Shown: positions 10,871 to 23,129 of the stretch, piece after piece
Position numbering within the stretch: position 1 is the stretch's first letter
How the letters are laid out: every line of letters starts with the position of its first letter
NCBI GenBank assembly: GCA_022747635.1
Contig: JAKTNV010000009.1
Coordinates: forward strand, 69,710,407 to 69,774,406
Source of the DNA: Hetaerina americana
Taxonomy: Eukaryota > Arthropoda > Insecta > Odonata > Calopterygidae
Direction: 5' to 3'
DNA: 64,000 nucleotides
Made by a program: the position numbers and the translations under genes
Notes under the pieces: generated by a model
The model's database searches: none
Seen by the model: the letters and a program-made list of their open reading frames with translations, nothing else
Told to the model about the DNA's origin: nothing

Positions 10871-13550
10871 CGCCGTGAGGAAGAGTATGATTGATTTGAT
10901 TGATCTCTCTCCCTCTCTCTCTCATTCCTCCCCTGCGGTGTACGAGAATAATAAAAAGGAAACAAATCCTCTCTCCTTCCACCCCTGCCGATGTCACGTT
11001 TTTATACCCTCCCTCTCCTCCTTGACAGGCATCTGCATAAACAATACCTTGGCGGGATGAGATAGGCGTTTATTTTTGTGTTCTCTTTTCGAATCTCCCT
11101 TTCATACAACCGTGAGTTTTTTAATTCATCTTTTAAATTCATTTTTAACTTTTCGAGTTGTTTCCTTTTCTGGATCGTCTGCGGCAAGATGACAGCCCCC
11201 CTACCATTTTCTGATGTTCATCTTTCTTTTTTTACATATGTATACGATAGGTTCTTGTGTATACGCACCTGGGATATTACTTTTCAACGCATGAAGTGAA
11301 TGCATCAAGATTTTGAAATTATTTGAACGATATTACTCTTCATTTTCTTTGTGGTGATTGTAGCATTGGCTGAGATTTGTTGCGAAATATATTCTAAGTA
11401 TGTACATATTTCTAATGTCCCTTTTAATCGACACTCTTTATCTAGTTAAACCTCTTTTTTTCCATTTAATAAGGCATGCATATATTAATTCTGAGTTCCC
11501 TTGTAAAATCCTGCCCGTTTCAAACGGTTGCTATTTACCCTACTTCACAAAGCATTATCATGCATACAGCATTATTGCATACAGCAAACCCGGTGTAGTA
11601 AGTAGCTAGAAAAACACCATGCCTTCTTCTTGGGTGGATATAACTAAATAATATTCGAATAAAGATCTGAAAGCAGTACTATTACCTAAAGGTATTGTCA
11701 AGATGTTATTGTCAAAGCCAAATCCGTCAGCACAAAACGAACCCCCGCACTGCGGGTTAATTTTCAGTTCATTGATGTCGTGATCACTCAAACCATTGAC
11801 ATCCTTGGCAATTTCGAGCGTTTCCTGGTAAAATGCCACAATGAAATTTTTGGTACACTTTAAAGGTCTTCAGGGATCAGCTGTCCCTCTCGAGGCTCTA
11901 TTGCCTATTATCTTCGAATGTGCGACTATGGTCATGGGGGCCCTCCACTCATGATTTTCCGGGTTCAAAGCCCTCTTTCCTGTTCAGATGTTACGATACA
12001 GTTTTCATAGTACTTAAAGGACAAACAGCTTATCTCCGAACCGACGCCCACGAAAACACGAGTCTCAGAAGAAAGCTGGCTTCGTTTTGCCACGCTCCAG
12101 TGGGTGAAAAATCCGATCGCGGTGATGTGAGTCCTCGGTCATTCCTTCGGAGGGTGAATTAGGGACAGCTATGGCGCAAGGTCCGACTTAAACGCCTGCC
12201 CATTGTAACTGAGGCACAGTGGAAAAGGTCGCCTGGTCATTGTTGTCCATATTAAGATGACTATCGGTGGCCTGCGGGTGTTTTAAACGTCTTGGCCGTG
12301 AGTAGAAGGGACCACACACGCCCCTGGCGGACTGGGGAAGTGTCTCTTGGTTCGGCAGCTACCTCCAGACAGTCCACTCGGTCTGATTCCATTAACTAAC
12401 AGCTGGCGGGCACGGCGGAGTTGAGTGATCGGCCTCCTCCGTTCCATCGTCTCGCTCGCCTGGCCTTTCTAGGCCGACTATTTTAAAAAGGTGTTGTGGC
12501 AGAGAGATTAATCTGTTCTCCCTATCAGATGGAAATGGGCGACCCAATGTGTTGAGGAAACCTAAGGGGAGTGGACTATGTGACTCTTAAAGGAGAATTT
12601 CCTTTTTTTAACTTCTGCCCTTGCTGATTGGTTTCCATAGCGTGAATTCATCACGTCTCATCACTAACCAACCTTTCCAAGAAAATACCTGCCTTATAAA
12701 TTCAAACAGATTCTTCCTTAATGCAAATAATCTCCTTGTTTTTTGTTTATTGAGAAATTTTATCAACAATTTATATATCTGATTCAGTTTTAGATGTCAA
12801 CTAATTATCATTTGATTCACCGCGAATTATATTGTCAGCAAGAACACGAAAGAAATTTATAGTTTATTTTCTCATTTTCGAAGTAATTATTATATGAATT
12901 TCCAAATTTAATTTTTTGTTTTGTTTTTGCTATCATTTCGAAGCCATGAATTTAGACATATTTGTGACATTTCAAGGATTCAACGCGTTCTAGTCATGGT
13001 GCGTAATGTGAGTCAGCACTATTCTATGTCTGAGTTTCAACGAGCTATTCAAAGGATGGCCACTCACCAATCATGACCATCAGGAGATAAAAACCTTTGG
13101 GATTACGCCTAGCAACGATTTTCCCACATTCGTTGCGAAGTAAAATGTTTTGATACTGCAAGTGAATCCGTCAGCGCAGTCCCCCGTTGACGTGGACGTC
13201 ATAACGATTAGACTCCAACCATGAGAAGCGCTGGACGTGAAATCAAAGCAGTGGTGTGGGGTAGGTAAGACGTAGACTGAGATGTGTTTAATGCCATGGT
13301 TCATAAGTAATTCGGGTCAATTGACGCCAAGGTTAGCGCATCACTCGACTCCATAAACTGGCCTGTGTGCACGCCGAGAGGAGTGTCCCCTCTCTCCCGC
13401 CTCGCAACCCACAGCGCCACCGTCAAGGGAGCGGATGACGGAGCCACAAGGATTAATTGGGTCACACCAATAGAGGCATTAAATAAGCCGATGCGGCAAT
13501 AATTAAAATGCATAGCAGTGAAAGCTCGGGTCTCGCCTTAAGTTATTTTG
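10871..13550. other. Mixed spacer with unplaced short open segments
   Basis: A short (CT)n run lies at about 10904-10922 and AT-rich DNA from 11060 to 11600. From 11600 to 13500 is less AT-biased DNA containing an open minus-strand frame (11606-11839) and a splice-bounded minus-strand segment (about 13073-13152). It also holds a B-box-like GGGTTCAAAGCCC near 11961. None can be tied to a known gene or repeat family. Confidence 0.4.
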
Positions 13551-15180
13551 AATTTTATTTTAATTTTTAAATTATATATAATCCCGTGCAAGCGAAGATG
13601 CCTAATGTCGGATTAGAGATTTTTCCCAATCCCAGGAAAAGTGAGCGCCGTGGGTACTTGATCGTCTGCGGTTCTGATTTAGTATATTCTCATGCGTCAG
13701 TTGAAACGACTCGTATTGTTATTACATTCAGTTGCGATGTGATTGGTTGGTATACGCCTAATTAAAACATCCGCGTTTTTATATTCTTCAGACTCAAGTA
13801 ACCGACCAAGGAGTAACTTATAAACATATCCACACTCCATTTACTGATTTTCGCCCTTTATAATGTTCTTTAGTCGGTATAATAAAGAAAAAGATTTGTT
13901 AGTATGTACACATGAGGTGTTTGGAGAGCGTATAATTTATTTAATAATTCATTTTCAAAATTCTAGTTGATTTTATTTAAACCAAATCATCCTTAAAATT
14001 GATTTCTTTATTATTATGTATTAAAATAACAATTTAATTTAATATTTAGCTATGTGTCGGCAGCTGTTTAATCTGTTTGGCGTGGTAGTTACATATTAAC
14101 AGAGGTGACACCGAACGCTAGGCACCGACAAAACGAACTTTAGTTCACGTCTTCATTTCTACGCAGCGACACTTTCACCGACGAAGGAGTCGCTCTGGAG
14201 ACAATCTCAGTTAGTGCCACGCATGGCAGTGAATCAACCAACCCTTGATTAAGAGGCATCCTGTTATTTCTTGCGGGATTGAGACGAATGCGCGCCGTGG
14301 TCCTCCCTCGGATGTGGAGCCGCGTGGGACGAGGGAGGGAGGGACGGCGGAGTGGCGAGGACAATATCTCTTTCCCCGCGGGCGTAAAGGGTCCCGAGTG
14401 GACTCCCAGTGATTCAGGAGAAATCACCGGCACGCGAAGAAGTTGAGGTCCATTGCCGCCACTTGGGGAAACGGAGAAGAAAGCGTGGGGCAAACGATGA
14501 TAGTCTTGAGCCGCACGTGGGAGGCTTGCGCTCGTGGGAAAGAAGATGAATGGGAGAGACGCGTAAGATGAGCGGGGATTGGGAGATGGATACGAGAGGG
14601 ATGCAGGGGTTGTCGGGAGAGAGAGGGGAGAGGAGTGAGACCGAGTGCATGGCGTCTCCTTCGCTCATGAAGGCTTAATCGTGGGGGACTGTGGGGGAGG
14701 CGAGTCTTTGAGAGCCGCCGTTTAGTTAGCGTGACAAAGGAACGCGACGACGGGCTCCTCTCGAGTTCAGTGAGCACCCGGCATTATTCTCAATTGAGTA
14801 CGTTTCTGTTTGATTTATGCGCACGCCGCCTTGGAATTTTAGAATGCGTTGAGTAACGCAAAATGGTGGTTTAGACCTCGACAATGGTGGAAGGGTGAAG
14901 ATAAAAGTTAATATATACTCACTTGTGTCTCTCTGCATGATTTATTTAAGATACTTTTTGATATTCAGTTATTTTTCGCTTCCGTGCCGATAGCCACTGC
15001 TCAGACACGATATTCTCAATATTTATATCAACAGTATGGCTTGAATGTAATCTAGAAAATGGTGAATCATTGATGAAACTAGTGATAAAGTTCAGGTTAT
15101 AATATTCAGAAGGCCAAGTAAAAGGGTTTTTAATTATTGATTATCTTTTATTTATTGATTTAATAGAGTTTATTAGTTTA
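13551..15180. other. AT-rich spacer then purine-rich tract
   Basis: AT-rich to 14130, then a GC-richer part with a purine-rich tract at about 14290-14720, then AT-rich again up to an (AT)n array. The minus-strand frame at 14140-14493 lacks an ATG until codon 79, so I do not call it a gene. Confidence 0.45.
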
Positions 15181-15182
15181 TG

Positions 15183-15183
<1 letters not shown>

Positions 15184-15242
<59 letters not shown>
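15184..15242. repeat. (AT)n microsatellite
   Basis: An uninterrupted alternating TA/AT array of 59 bases. Reading frames through it give Ile-Tyr repeats and are not genes. Confidence 0.98.
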
Positions 15243-15245
<3 letters not shown>

Positions 15246-15559
15246 ATACCACTTTATACGAAAGGCATCCCAAGAAAAAAGAATAATCTCTTCCTCATTC
15301 ATGTAAAAATTAGTTTTTATTTTGTTTATCAAATGCGCAAACATGTTTTTCGCTTTTTGAGGTTCATTTTCCAAGAGAAAACTGTGTGGAAGGTCTTTGG
15401 GGAATAACCATATACTGATTCCTTGCGGAGTTTTTCGAATCCGGGAAATCACATTCACTCTTCCTTTTCATTTGTAAAATAAGGTGTGTTTCTGGAGATT
15501 TCTCCAGGTGGTGCAAAAAAATAAAACCCTGGATCCCTGCCTTAAGCATTCCCTTCCAC

Positions 15560-15830
15560 ATTTCTCGGGAGAGGGAGAGGAAATCTAATTTGAGTGAGAG
15601 GGTAGGAATGAAAAATCGAATAATGGGGATTACGATGAAGAAAGGAGAGACACCGGCGAGAAAGAGAAAGAAGGCAGCGCCGGGTGGATGAAAGCGTGAA
15701 AGAAGTTTAATGAGAAACTTGAAAGTGATCGATGCTTTTGAAGGGAGAGGAAAGGGTGGCGTTTGAGAAGGGAGGGAAAGATGGAATCAAAGAGGGAGGG
15801 AGTTGGGGGAGAGGAAATTGAGTCCAAAAC
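15560..15830. repeat. Purine-rich tract
   Basis: G/A-rich + strand dominated by GAGAG and GGAAAG words. The reverse strand gives Ser/Pro/Phe-rich frames. No gene supported. Confidence 0.65.
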
Positions 15831-16675
15831 AGCAGATCACGGAAAAGAACTTACCAGCTTACGGAGCGTACAGGAAAAAATATCTTGCAAAAGCTTCAGA
15901 ATTTTCATGCCGTGCATCAAAGAACGAAGCGTCAAAGTCATACGCGGGGAGGTAGAATATGTATGGATTAACTACTTAGAATGTTACAGTTTTGCCCCGG
16001 AGGCTTGGGCTTCTTAGAGACTAATGCTCTCATCTCATGCTTTACTATGCTTTCCATCAAGCCTGTATTTCAATTCCTTGTCATGGTATTATTTTGTAAT
16101 TTTTATACAATATTATCCGCTTCATTCAAGCATCATATTACAATTAATCATAATAAAGTTAGAATTATATTTTTGAATTGATATTTTGTAAAATCTTTTA
16201 TCCATCTAGGATTATATTTCTTAATGTTAAAGCTATGCACCACCTTTATAATTTACCGAAAATTTCCATTCCAAAGAAATCATAAACCCAACACTACTTT
16301 GTAAACGAATTCACGGATAAATTTGTTAAAATCAGATCGAGTAAGTTTGATTGGAGTATCCCTTACCCTTTTTTAATTAGAGATTACCAAGTATATCTTT
16401 TCCCTTGTCCTTCTGCGCATTATAATAAAATTCAATCTAGAATAGGGCCTGGAAAGCAGGAGCGTAGGCAACCGTATGGATGGGAAGGGTGTTGTGATGT
16501 TGCCATTAAAACGTTTAATTTGAAGATAATATTTAGAAAATGAAAACTTTTCATTCAATTTTCGGGGGATTTAATGAACTGTGTATCATTTTCAGTTATG
16601 GGTGCTAATACTGCGTGGAAAAAATATTCATTTAATCGTTTGCATCTTTTACCATCTCACCGTGGACTTGCCTAG
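15831..16675. other. AT-rich spacer, no gene seen
   Basis: Mostly AT-rich, with short frames only. Confidence 0.55.
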
Positions 16676-16721
16676 CAATTTAATGTCCTTTGAATAGACA
16701 ATGTGATGTCCTTTGAATAGA
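16676..16721. repeat. Two-copy 23-bp tandem repeat
   Basis: Two adjacent 23-base units (16676-16698 and 16699-16721) differ at two positions and share ATGTCCTTTGAATAGA exactly. It is a small local duplication. Confidence 0.9.
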
Positions 16722-16949
16722 TTTGTCATTTGAACTGTTAGGGTGGCTTCTCGTGCGATATCCATAGGCTTTGTACGTTCACTCTCCATCCACCTATACC
16801 TTCTATCAAGCCATTCAAAGGCACAAGCGTTCAGGATAGCTAAGGTTTCGGAAAAATAGAGAGAAAGGGAGAATAGATAGAAATTCTGGGGATAGTGTGA
16901 GTCCCGTCGGGATGTGCGGGGGAAAGAAGATATCATTTAGGAAGAAGAC

Positions 16950-17360
16950 TTTGCAGACGGAGCATGGGAGGTAGGAGGGGGTTTAGCTTGAGCAGCTTCG
17001 CGGATGTGATGTTGGCGAGCTAAACGATGGTGACACGGGCGATCTCCAAGGGGCGGGGACTCGAGAAACGAGGGCTCGCGGGGAGGAGTGGGCAAGGAAG
17101 GGGAGGGGGAAGCGAGGAGTGTGTTAGAAAACCCCTGCAAGTTTGGTGTCATGGGGAGAGGTGGGGGGGGGGTGTTAGGCGCGAGGAGGGGAAAGCCGAT
17201 TGGGTTGCGAGGGATGGTGCGGAGAAGAGGCGGAGACGAAGAAAGGGGTGGCAGGGTGCTTCCAGGGGAAGGTTACGGAAAAGGGGTAGGGTGGTGAGTA
17301 GGAAGGCATGAAAAAAAAGATATAACAAAACCCGCGGAGGGTGTGGAAGAGGGAAAGAGG
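16950..17360. repeat. Purine-rich block
   Basis: G/A-rich + strand with several G runs, directly upstream of the TATA+Inr candidate at 17376. Frames here are Gly/Arg/Lys low complexity. Confidence 0.65.
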
Positions 17361-17375
17361 GGAGATGAGGGGAGG

Positions 17376-17410
17376 TATATATCACGGCGGTGGTACTCAG
17401 TCACTCAGTT
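17376..17410 (+). promoter_or_regulatory. Candidate arthropod-type core promoter (TATA + Inr)
   Basis: TATATAT starts at 17376, and TCAGTT lies at 17405-17410 with its A (the presumed +1) at 17407, exactly 31 bases downstream of the first T. This is the spacing known for TATA and the TCAGTY initiator in insect promoters. A second TCAGT at 17397-17401 is closer than usual. The transcript would begin in a short Tyr/Ser-codon-free leader and meet its first ATG at 17466, which opens only a short frame. The coding part would therefore need a downstream exon that I cannot place. Spacing and motif are seen; function is inferred. Confidence 0.4.
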
Positions 17411-17469
17411 CTCAATCTCATTACGAACTCGTCGCTAATTATACGAAAAAAGGATTTCTGTGGAGATGG

Positions 17470-17930
17470 AAGGCTTAAAAAATATGGGAGGTGGGAGATG
17501 AGGGTGGAGGGGAGCGGGGGTGAGACGGGGGCGGGAGAGGTCGTGGGGGAGAGAAGAGGCCTTCGAAGGCGGCGGCGAAAGGGGGTGGAAGAGACTGCTT
17601 CAGAGGGGTAAGCGTGCGTGGGTGAGCCGGTAAGATGGGAAGGGTATGTACGTGTAGGGATAGGTACATATATATGTATGTATGTATTTTTTGTCCTCCG
17701 GAGGGGTTGGAGGCGGGTGAGGGGGGTGAGAGGGTCGGTCACCGGCACGGATAAAAGGGGAAGTAAGGAGTGAAGTGAAGGAGGTAAAAGGGGGGATCCG
17801 GGCCCGTGCACTGGTGTGCTTTTTCCAGAGTTTAAATTAAAAAGATTTCAGTGCACGGTTTGAGGGTTGGGAGGAGCTTATATGAGGGAGAGTTGAAAAA
17901 AGAGAGAGAGAGGTGAAAATGGAGAAAGAG
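17470..17930. repeat. Purine-rich block with short (ATGT)n
   Basis: G/A-rich + strand interrupted at 17665-17687 by TATA/TATG repeats. Frames give low-complexity Gly/Glu/Arg. Any transcript from 17407 would run into this block. Confidence 0.6.
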
Positions 17931-18660
17931 GAAACAAAACTTTAAGGAAGAAATGGATAGAAGAATTGAAAAGAGCAAGCAGGAGAGCCTCTCGCAACCT
18001 ACCTGCCTACCGCTATCTGATTGGACGTACCTCTACGGCAAAGAGTTACCCTGAGAATAATTTTTGTTAAACAGCGAGTAAAAATATCGTTTCCGCATTT
18101 TAAGATTCCGTAAGGCTTCGGTTGCATTTTTACGTTGCAGTAAATCTTGAAATACGTATGCCATTTCCTTTATAAAATGTATTCAAAATCCGGGATTTTG
18201 TCCATCAACCTTCGAGTAGTTGTGCCTCTTTCTTTCCATAGACAATACCAGAACAGTGGCACTATGAATGTTCTCAAATTAGGTATTTATTTTCTTAATT
18301 TTCCTCTCTAATTTAATTCTTTTACGTGGGTATAATCCTGTTTTATTTCGTTTTAAGATAAAATACGAGTCATTTAAGGAAAAATTTGAAATTAAGTCTG
18401 TGTGATCGCAAAAAAATGTTTCTCGCTTCGTCGCTTTTTTCTTTAATTTTTACGTATTTAAGTTTTCATCTACTTTTGCGAAACGTTATCCCTAAATACG
18501 TGATCTTTTCTCGTATTTTGAGTGACTCTGGGAACATATTCCCCTCCAACCCTCACCACATTTTATTTCTCCACTTCTAGGGCTTTTGCTTCTTTCATCT
18601 CTCCCTGTCCGCTCCTCTCGCCCCCACCAAACTCCTCCCACAAAAATCAACATCTTTCCA
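17931..18660. other. AT-rich spacer, no gene seen
   Basis: AT-rich DNA turning pyrimidine-rich from about 18540, which would suit a splice acceptor region. No gene recognised. Confidence 0.5.
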
Positions 18661-18758
18661 GTGAAGCCTTTTCAACTCACGTGATCTTTCTTTCTCGTTC
18701 TGAGACCTTTTCTCCCTTTTACTCACCCTCACAGCTGACGTTTTAATTACCTAAGCAG

Positions 18759-18823
18759 TCAACATCAACATCGACTACGTTGGGATATCACAAGATTGCT
18801 TGAAATTGAATTCCAAAGCTAAG
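18759..18823 (+). CDS. Candidate internal exon, family unknown
   Basis: The sequence before 18759 ends in CTAAGCAG and lies downstream of a C/T-rich stretch. At 18824 a strong GTAAGT donor follows AAG. Between them, 65 bases are open in one frame and read NINIDYVGISQDCLKLNSKA and one more Lys, starting two bases into the exon. The AAC/ATC/GAC/TAC codons are C-ending, unlike the AT-rich surroundings. A 65-base stretch is open by chance fairly often, so the splice signals are the main argument. I recognise no family. An untranslated exon is an alternative. Confidence 0.2.
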
Positions 18824-19820
18824 GTAAGTTTTCACTTCATGCGTCAGTGATTTTTCTCATAATAATTCTAATATATTTGATTAGTACTTTGTGAGTGAGT
18901 AAATCCAACATTAGTTCATCATAGGTAATTTAACAAGAAAATTTGTCCTGTTTGATTACGGGTTAATAAATTATTTTACAGTTAAAACAACTAATGAAGT
19001 TCCTTTTTTGTACAGTTCTTAGGGCATACAAGTCAAATTTAACGCTAACAATTGATGTGAATATTTATAGTGGATCAGAATAACTCGGTCAACTCATGTT
19101 TCGCTCAAATGTACACGTAACATCAGACATTTCTCAGTCCTTCATTTTAAACCGCAATTGCTGATTGTATTTATCTTTCAGATTTTTCTAGGATTGAACG
19201 CACTCATTTATCGATTTCTAACCACTTATGATCGACTTGCAACTCAAGAATTCTCACAGGGGAGCCAATGATCTGAGAGGGCGGAGAATTTCTCGCTGGC
19301 TAGCAGCTCAGAAGTTTCCTCCCAACCCTCTCTCCTCTTCTGTCAATATTGGTCTTTGGAAGAAGAAAATTAACCTTGTTAGTTACCATGGCATTCTTTT
19401 TTCATTTGAAAAAATACATTCTGAGCTTAAGCTAACTACTTTCATACAGTTTAATTCCTCCTTTTCCTTCGTTCTCACGGTTCATTTAGTCTTATTTCGT
19501 AATAACGGGCCAATAATTTTTAATAAGCTTTCTCTTCAAAAACTTCTTTCATTTAATACCACTGCTTTCTTCCCGCGTTTGCCTGAGTGTGTGTGTGTGC
19601 GAGAAAGAGAGATATGGGAGACGGGGGAATTAATGCGAGGGCGTCCGTTTCATCTCTTTTGATTACAATATCTCTATTCGTTCTCATAAAAGCCTGAATA
19701 CGTTGGTTTCAAAATTACTTTCAAATTTCTTACTCAGCATGCTGCACAGATGCTGCTCCTTTAGAAAGACCTAATTTAATTTATCCTCCCCGATGAAAAA
19801 AACTGTAAGGAATGGGTTTT
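18824..19820. other. AT-rich spacer, no gene seen
   Basis: Contains a 144-codon ATG frame (19228-19662) rich in Phe, Leu, Ser and Lys, with no recognisable domain and a TG repeat inside it. Judged a chance ORF. Confidence 0.45.

Positions 19821-19824
<4 letters not shown>

Positions 19825-19877
<53 letters not shown>
19825..19877. repeat. (AT)n microsatellite
   Basis: A 53-base alternating AT array followed by degenerate AT-rich satellites of the same motif to about 19951. Confidence 0.97.
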
Positions 19878-19881
<4 letters not shown>

Positions 19882-20219
19882 TATATATATTAAAATAATA
19901 GTTAGTTATTTATATTTATGTGAAATATATATTTCTGTCTATATATATATCATCGTGTTTCTATTGCCTTTAGTTCATGACCGCCAGAGGTATGTATTTA
20001 AGAATTTTTTGTGATAGTTTTAACTTACTAGAGGGAGCACACTTAATATCGTGGTCACTTATATTCGGAATCAACAATCGCTAGTAGACATTCATATCTC
20101 TGGGAGCGTGGAAGTAATAAGAGCGCAATTCCTTAATTATTTATTCATATTTCTTTTGTACTCGTTTCCAACCTTGAAAACTGTTTTTGTCCACACCGCA
20201 GGAGAGTGAACGAATTGTG

Positions 20220-20640
20220 AGATGATAGATTTCCGCCCATTTCTATTTCATTCTCCTTTGCGATGCGTATCACTCCATCTTACTCTCTTCCGCCATTCAT
20301 TACTCTTTCGCGGGGCGATATTCGCTCACGCGCCTGCCGCTTTCTCAACCTCAAACCCTTCCCTCCTCCGTCCCCATCGCGTACGCCCCGCTCTATTTTT
20401 CCACCCCTTCTTCCACTCCAAACCCTCCCCACCCCACTCCCCCACCCTCTCACTACTGCGCAATCCCCTCCCCCATATCTTCTACACCCCCACAAACCCC
20501 GCTCACTTGCATCTCTTATCCCCCTCCACCCTCCTCTCCGCCCGCGACCCCACCCATGCTCCGCCCCTTCCCCCACTCCCTTTTCACTGACTTTTCCCCC
20601 TCATACCACCCTCCTTCTCTCCGTATCCTTCGATCTCTTG
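20220..20640. repeat. Pyrimidine-rich block
   Basis: C/T-rich + strand. The overlapping Pro/Ser/Leu frames of 120-160 codons are low-complexity products of this composition. Confidence 0.7.
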
Positions 20641-20661
20641 GGGGAACAGCGGAAGGGTGGA

Positions 20662-20704
20662 TGGCGTGGAGGCTTTGCGTCCAAGAGGAGCGGAGTTCGA
20701 TTCC
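20662..20704 (+). repeat. Possible tRNA-derived SINE relic (A and B box-like)
   Basis: An A-box-like TGGCGTGGAGG (20662-20672) is followed about 20 bases later by GAGTTCGATTCC (20693-20704), close to the RNA polymerase III B box. I could not fold a proper tRNA: the acceptor strands do not pair and the T stem has mismatches. It is therefore not a functional tRNA gene. A degraded tRNA-derived SINE is the likeliest reading, but I found no second copy in the window. Confidence 0.3.
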
Positions 20705-20759
20705 CCTGGGTGGCGATAATTGTATTCTTCTCCCAGCCAACCCGATCCTGAAGTGCACT

Positions 20760-21600
20760 GTAAGTAATAAGGCACGTCATACTGAGGGAGATCACGAGTG
20801 CAATAGTTCTTCCAGGGGAAGATTTTCGAGGGTATTAACTAGGGTCTTCACTTTCGTTCTTGTCGTGCGATTCGCGTGAGAGGGAATAAAAAAAAACTGT
20901 TCGGCGTCCTTGCACTTCAGGGTAAAATGAATGTATACCTCGGCACAGATTAGTGGTCGTCTTGGATATCCGCGTAGTACATATGGTCGTTCTCAGCTCA
21001 AACAAGCCATAGAATAAGGATTAAAGTTTTCGCTGACGTTTTATATTTTTCACGCAGATCTTTCGTGAAAGCAAAGAGAGGTTCCCCTACGTCTATCCAT
21101 AGGTCGTCAGCCGATGATGGGTCTTCCATCTAAAGAGGATACAATATATATTTCGGTATTTCACCGTATATTAAAATTACTTTTCCAAATCAAGGCCGTA
21201 CATATATTTTCCTGTCAATATCAAAGATGCCGCATTTTTCACTTCAGGATTTTCTCAAATTTGCGAGTGTGTAGCAATAATTTCTAGATCTTCCTTCTTC
21301 CTTTGATCAGGGAAGGAAAATTAAACCCTGACTACAAACGGTGTCACGGTCCTACTCCACTGGAATATGAACTTTGACTTTACTCTTCATAAATTGCGAG
21401 CTGCAGCCTCTCAAGGCTGTCCCAGAACAGGTGTCGGGTGCTCACTTTCCTCCAAACCGTCTGTCCTGTTTATTATTTTTCATTTTACGGGGTTTTCTTC
21501 CCCATTCCATGCCCCCCTCCCCCGTATCTCCTTTTCCTTTTGACTTTTCCTTCCAATTTTTCCTCGATTGTAATATTTAGTTTGACCTCAGCCATCGGAC
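20760..21600. other. Spacer, no gene seen
   Basis: Mixed to AT-rich sequence, with a C/T-rich part at about 21440-21560. No feature supported. Confidence 0.5.
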
Positions 21601-21605
21601 GAACT

Positions 21606-21651
21606 AGATTCCCTCATAATTATAATTTTCATGATAATTATGAGGGAATCT
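21606..21651. repeat. Perfect 18-bp inverted repeat (hairpin)
   Basis: Left arm 21606-21623 and right arm 21634-21651 are exact reverse complements around a 10-base loop. The arm core is GATTCCCTCATAATTAT. It is too short for a typical animal microRNA precursor. It may be a cruciform-forming palindrome, the fused ends of a small inverted-repeat element, or a chance foldback. Confidence 0.9.
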
Positions 21652-23125
21652 TCAAAAATCTTTCTCCTCCTATCATTTCTCGCTCTATTGGTCCATTTAA
21701 TATTCGCATCTCTCGTACAGCGATAAATCTCTGGTTATAAGACTTCCCATGAACTTGAATGGTGTCTCTTGCTCAAAACCATGTTACCACCACTCCATGT
21801 TTCTATAAAGTCGCTAAATTACTTTTGCTCAAGAAATGCATATATTAGCTTCCCCGATCATAGGTGAGCCCTTCCCTTTTGCGATATCTCTTCGTCCATC
21901 CATCCAGTCTCTGTGATCAAATACTTCCCCGCTCCATTAGGCCACTCCCCGCGGCGCCGTCCAATAATTAATTCATTACATTATCCTCCTCCGGGTAATT
22001 TCTCTCTTCCTCACTGCGTCATGCGTAAGACCAAAATTCATGACTCCCAGTCCGCTAGCGTTGCGTAAAATTCTTCCTTCCACGAAATTTTTTCCTGCCT
22101 TCCACACACCTTCCTGTATCTCCACTTTTCCTACTTCGGTTCTTCTCATACACCATCTCTCTTCTTTTCTCTCAATTTCATGTTTGCATCTACTCTGGGA
22201 CGTTTAGTTTGCGAATTTGACGTCAGCGGATCATCACGTATTGGCGTCCCCCTTGCTTCATTATATGCATATCCTCCTCAGCCATGTGCAAGTAGTTCCG
22301 ATGGCTGCCGCCAGGGTTTGTCGTAGCTCACGTGCGTCGCCATGAACCCTAGACTCGGAAGGGAGAACGAATTCGTAGGCATTCCAGGGCTTAGGTTTAT
22401 GTTTTTCGTATTGTGAGACACTTTTTGTGTATCATGGACGAGCCATTAACTAGTAAGGACAGTAAAGAATTTAAATGGTTAGTTTCTCGTGGAATATACA
22501 ATTAGGATTCTCTTCTGTGGCAATAGCCGTGGAAATATTCTGTTTTGAAGTCATTATATGGTATTTGTGTACTTGTCAACATCAACCAGTCAATATAAGA
22601 AGTGAATTATCAAAATATTTATCATTTTTAATGCACGTTAATTGGTAAAGGAGATTAGATATTACCAGAAATGATTTAACTTAGATATGTTTTAGAAAAA
22701 ATTAATGCCTCAGATAAATTTGAAGTTTTCTCAAAAAACGTAGAGAGACTATTGTATTTTTTTGATTTTTCTGCTAAAAAAACTCTCTTTCATTGGCCAC
22801 GAGTCCTTGTTTTTACAAATAAAAGACTTGAGAAGAAAGTTGGTCCAATACCGCTGACCAATGTCTTCGAGGATATTAATACGAATGCGGCGTCATCTCT
22901 TCAATTGACCGTCCCTAGCGAAGAAAATCCCAGCTGCGTTCTCCTATCGGCGGAAAATAGTAAAGAATGCAACTTTTGAGTGCGCCGTTGTCACGAAATG
23001 AGTGTGCGTGCACCAAGGGTGGGAGGAACAATGGTCAGCAGCGGAACCCCATGAACGGATCACTCGTCAAATGTAGCAATGAAATCGCTAAATCTACCGA
23101 CAGAATCGCTAATTTGGCATCACTG
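21652..23125. other. Spacer, no gene seen
   Basis: AT-rich with scattered GC-richer parts. TTGACGTCAGC near 22216 contains a CRE-like core. A + strand frame at 22752-22979 reads like ordinary protein but lacks an ATG start and recognisable homology, so it is not called. Confidence 0.45.
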
Positions 23126-23129
23126 CTCA

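Noticed and set aside
11927..11975. B-box-like GGGTTCAAAGCCC suggesting a tRNA or SINE
   Set aside because: The A-box spacing is too short, the T stem has mismatches, and no cloverleaf forms.
13073..13152. Minus-strand segment between a TTGCAG acceptor and a GTGAGT donor
   Set aside because: It is open in one frame for about 35 codons only, with no family or partner exon. The shared GCTGACGGATT with the 11.7 kb frame is too short to imply relatedness.
14140..14493. 117-codon minus-strand frame
   Set aside because: It starts at TTG; the first ATG leaves only 39 codons.
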